From contig QXVZ01011623.1 in NCBI GenBank assembly GCA_008931825.1, forward strand, positions 1-36,077: a DNA stretch of 36,077 nt, given 5' to 3'. Of this stretch, positions 34,701 through 36,077 are shown piece after piece. The stretch is from Phallusia fumigata. Lineage: Eukaryota; Chordata; Ascidiacea; Phlebobranchia; Ascidiidae. A program made the translations under genes and the position numbers. Numbering within the stretch: position 1 is the first letter of the stretch; each line of letters begins with the position of its first letter. The notes below the pieces were generated by a model that made no database searches, was not told where the DNA came from, and was given only the letters and a program-made list of their open reading frames with translations.

Positions 34701-35007
34701 GTGCAATATGCTGATGAAGAAATCCCCCGTAGCCCATACCGTATTCGTGCACAACCGACCCACGATGCAAGCAAGGTATCTGATCAATACATGAAAATGT
34801 GAAACGACGACATCGCATTTTACATGCTGTACCGCCACGTCAAACTGTTGCGTGGGCGTCGACTGCCGCTAAACGTGTTTTCGCTTTATTTAGGTGAAAT
34901 GCACTGGACCAGGCGTAGCTACAAGCGGAGTACCTGCTTCTCTTCCCGTGGAGTTTAACATTGACGCGACAGACGCAGGAGACGGCGTGCTTGCCGTTCA
35001 AATCACG
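22781..35007 (+). CDS. Filamin, actin-binding domain plus Ig repeats (3' partial)
   Basis: Exons: 22781-23123, 23873-24124, 24403-24500 or 24721-24818, 25525-25672, 25740-25936, 26071-26230, 26301-26501, 27059-27196, 27261-27397, 28009-28117, 28711-28911, 29518-29655, 29734-29870, 30087-30213, 30287-30480, 30540-30800, 30865-31114, 31188-31313, 31390-31526, 31601-31757, 31824-31988, 32059-32229, 32296-32463, 32907-33105, 33167-33318, 33382-33555, 33855-34084, 34158-34298, 34373-34493, 34609-34775, 34894-35007. Using one CH2 alternative this is 1,771 codons with every junction in phase. CH1 ([13 protein letters not shown]) and CH2 ([18 protein letters not shown]) form the F-actin-binding domain. 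Ig repeats follow, each with a GPG start and a SPF/SPY end, collinear with vertebrate filamin repeats 1-14 plus an extra 2-3 pair. Filamin crosslinks cortical actin and anchors membrane receptors. Hinge 1, the rod 2 repeats and the dimerisation repeat would lie beyond the window. Confidence 0.95.
23124..23872 (+). other. Filamin intron 1
   Basis: 749 bp between the CH1 exon and the exon starting DSKAIVDGN. Splice signals are TTG|GTAAGG and TATTGCAG|AC. No exon, repeat or RNA gene is recognised. As a first intron it could hold enhancers, but nothing specific is seen. Confidence 0.5.
24403..24500 (+). CDS. Filamin alternative CH2 exon, version a
   Basis: 98 nt, acceptor CTTTCTTTCTCGAG with a strong pyrimidine tract, donor CAG|GTGGGA. 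It encodes 32 residues after the split Gly, starting [12 protein letters not shown] and ending [10 protein letters not shown]. Starts in phase 1, ends in phase 0. It covers the same CH2 segment as the exon at 24721 (19 of 32 residues identical). His replaces the Trp and Ala the Pro of the usual WLG(I/V)PQ ending. Confidence 0.8.
24721..24818 (+). CDS. Filamin alternative CH2 exon, version b
   Basis: 98 nt, acceptor ACAAATAG with a weak pyrimidine tract, donor CAG|GTAAAC. It encodes 32 residues starting [12 protein letters not shown] and ending [10 protein letters not shown], closer to vertebrate filamins than version a. Same phases as version a. If a and b are both spliced in, the frame shifts and meets TGA inside b. 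If both are skipped, exon 25525 is read out of frame and meets TGA at the fifth codon. Confidence 0.85.
24819..25524 (+). other. Filamin intron after the alternative CH2 exons
   Basis: 706 bp. Its first 610 bp recur at the right end of the window. The open frames at its two ends (24681-24935 as read-through of exon b, and 25317-25511) show no domain. No further CH2-like exon copy is seen. Confidence 0.5.
26502..27058 (+). other. Filamin intron
   Basis: 557 bp of AT-rich sequence between the Ig2 and Ig3 exons. Nothing recognised apart from the splice sites ATGC|GTAGGT and CTCCACAG|CG. Confidence 0.5.
27398..28008 (+). other. Filamin intron at the block-duplication junction
   Basis: 611 bp between the end of the first Ig3 and the start of the extra Ig2. 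It includes a local GC-rich patch at about 27675-27705 (CCCTCCCCCGCCGAATGTCG). No exon is seen. The duplication breakpoint may lie here, but no repeat marking it was recognised. Confidence 0.45.
28118..28710 (+). other. Filamin intron within the extra Ig2
   Basis: 593 bp. An open frame at 28359-28679 (106 codons) has no recognisable domain, no fitting splice pair and ends before the next exon. It is treated as chance. Confidence 0.5.
29016..29260 (+). CDS. Candidate alternative filamin terminal or cassette exon
   Basis: After the donor at 28911 (phase 1), an acceptor TTGTTTGTTTCAG at 29003-29015 opens a frame in the right phase for 80 further codons to TGA at 29258-29260. The tail is Ser/Thr/Pro-rich ([20 protein letters not shown]) with no known domain. 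AATAAA follows 6 nt after the stop. A donor-like C|GTAATG at 29177/29178 would alternatively make 29016-29177 a 162-nt in-frame cassette (phase 1 to 1), resembling a hinge insert. No transcript evidence is available here. Confidence 0.4.
29267..29272 (+). terminator. Poly(A) signal AATAAA inside a filamin intron
   Basis: A canonical AATAAA just downstream of the stop codon of the candidate terminal exon. It would allow premature 3'-end formation of a short filamin mRNA. A lone hexamer in AT-rich DNA is weak evidence by itself. Confidence 0.35.
33398..33850. repeat. 226-bp direct duplication around N 33624
   Basis: 33398-33623 and 33625-33850 repeat most of the filamin Ig11 exon ([20 protein letters not shown]), its donor and the intron. 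The second copy lacks an acceptor of its own. The noticed difference is in the donor: GTGTGT in the left copy, GTGAGT in the right. A single copy gives a normal Ig11. Confidence 0.9.
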
Positions 35008-35103
35008 GTAAGAACATTTCGGCCTTTTACAAACATGGATTTGATCAACGTGTAACTGTACCACCCGTTTTTCACTTGGCGACCTCGTTTGAACCGTTCT
35101 AGN

Positions 35104-36077
35104 AACTGAAGCAATGACCCTTGCCGACGACCATTTGGGTGTGGCGCAGGTGGGAACAAAACATGAGGCCATAGAAAAGTGGGGCATGAAATTCTGACTT
35201 TTCTTTCTGTCCTTGTCGCTCCGTTTTTGTTCACTTTTCTTTACCTTAAGACCAACTTCGAACGGCCGTGTGTTATTATATTCTAAATTGCATTGCTTTT
35301 GCCTGTGATATGTTGCATGCACCATTTGCTTGCGAATTGCGAATTCGAAATTCACACATGTACAAATAGGACTGTGCCCCGATTGGGAAGATTGGAATCC
35401 TGAAGATGGTAAGGACAATGCAGCCGAAGCCATGAAGCTTGCAGATGAGTGGCTTGGCGTTCCACAGGTAAACCAACTGTTACTGACACTCTGTGGTATT
35501 GAAACACTGCATGTTGGTTTCATTATTCACGCGGGTCGTTGCGCACCGTTTGTTAAGAATGGAATTTGTTGGCGTGTGTTTTAAACAGTTTTATTGGTTT
35601 GGTTACATACAACAAAAGTCGCCACGGTTAATTTGATGACTATAGGTAGCCAAACACAAATGCAATGTTTAGCAGAATTAAAGAAAATGATGTTATTATT
35701 TTGCTTGTGACATATCACTGACCTACATTTTGGTTAAATTACATCACAATGAAGAACGTACTGTAGTTGTGTCAAACATAGTTCATGCAGTTATGTCAAA
35801 CAAAATGAAAATCACATTACACAAGCATGATCTGCATGTTTTAACTAATATTAGTTTTGAAAAACACCTGTAAATGTCTTTACAATGTTTTTACTTTGAG
35901 GTAAATTTTGCGTTAAAGCCATTAGGTAACTAGAATAAGTCATTATTTGTAAAGGCCGCAAAAATGTGCGACGTCAAGTGCGGCAGAGTTGTTTACCAAA
36001 TAAGGCAGCGAACCTTACTTCGGCCGGTCTGTTGCGTTACGATGTTCGTTCACGCGTAACGTTACTGCCTGAAGCTA
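35104..36077. repeat. Displaced second copy of the filamin CH2 region
   Basis: 35104-36077 matches 24455-25428 over its full 974 bp without indels and with about three substitutions seen. It starts inside alternative CH2 exon a and includes exon b at 35370-35467. It follows an N at 35103 and stands where the second half of the Ig14 coding sequence should continue. It is therefore more likely a misplaced allelic contig than a real downstream exon set. Confidence 0.8.

Noticed and set aside
1..36077. CRISPR arrays, bacterial operons, tRNA or rRNA genes
   Set aside because: No regularly spaced repeats, cloverleaf or rRNA-like segments were recognised; spliced exons throughout show eukaryotic nuclear DNA.

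Overview
The window looks like nuclear DNA of a compact, AT-rich invertebrate chordate, most likely a tunicate of the genus Ciona. The reasons are short exons with small GT-AG introns, a filamin that follows vertebrate filamin domain by domain, and a chordate-type CFAP276. The genus is inferred, not proven. Ten single-N positions (957, 9436, 11652, 14199, 15100, 16108, 17124, 19263, 33624, 35103) mark contig joins. Six of them sit between two nearly identical copies of the same sequence, as expected when two haplotypes of a polymorphic animal are laid end to end.

Layout. (1) 1-13111, plus strand: about 31 exons of a large protein resembling the CCDC162 family, whose 5' end lies off the window. 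Its introns hold a diverged dispersed repeat. (2) 13207-17123, minus strand: a TRIM-like gene encoding RING, coiled coil, acidic linker and NHL propeller, convergent with gene 1 (95 bp between stop codons) and cut at its 5' end by the N at 17124. (3) 17185-17539, plus strand: two exons that end an unidentified gene. (4) 18008-19548, minus strand: a complete four-exon CFAP276 (C1orf194) orthologue of 166 residues, a ciliary microtubule inner protein. (5) 19549-22736: intergenic DNA between the divergent CFAP276 and filamin genes, with one X-box-like palindrome. (6) 22781-35007, plus strand: filamin, comprising the actin-binding CH1-CH2 domains and Ig repeats up to the first half of vertebrate repeat 14; the gene runs on beyond the window. 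(7) 35104-36077: a second copy of 24455-25428 (filamin CH2 region), out of order and joined by an N, so probably a misjoin.

The most interesting content is in filamin. Two adjacent 98-nt exons encode alternative versions of the same CH2 segment. Their phases allow exactly one to be used: including both, or neither, gives an early stop. In addition, an Ig2-Ig3 pair is duplicated as a four-exon block, and an in-phase exon with its own stop codon and AATAAA could end the protein after the duplicated Ig2 or, through an internal donor, act as an in-frame cassette.

Genes 1 and 4 may both be ciliary, and filamin and the RING-NHL gene are cytoplasmic. Beyond a possible shared ciliary theme I see no operon-like cooperation between them.
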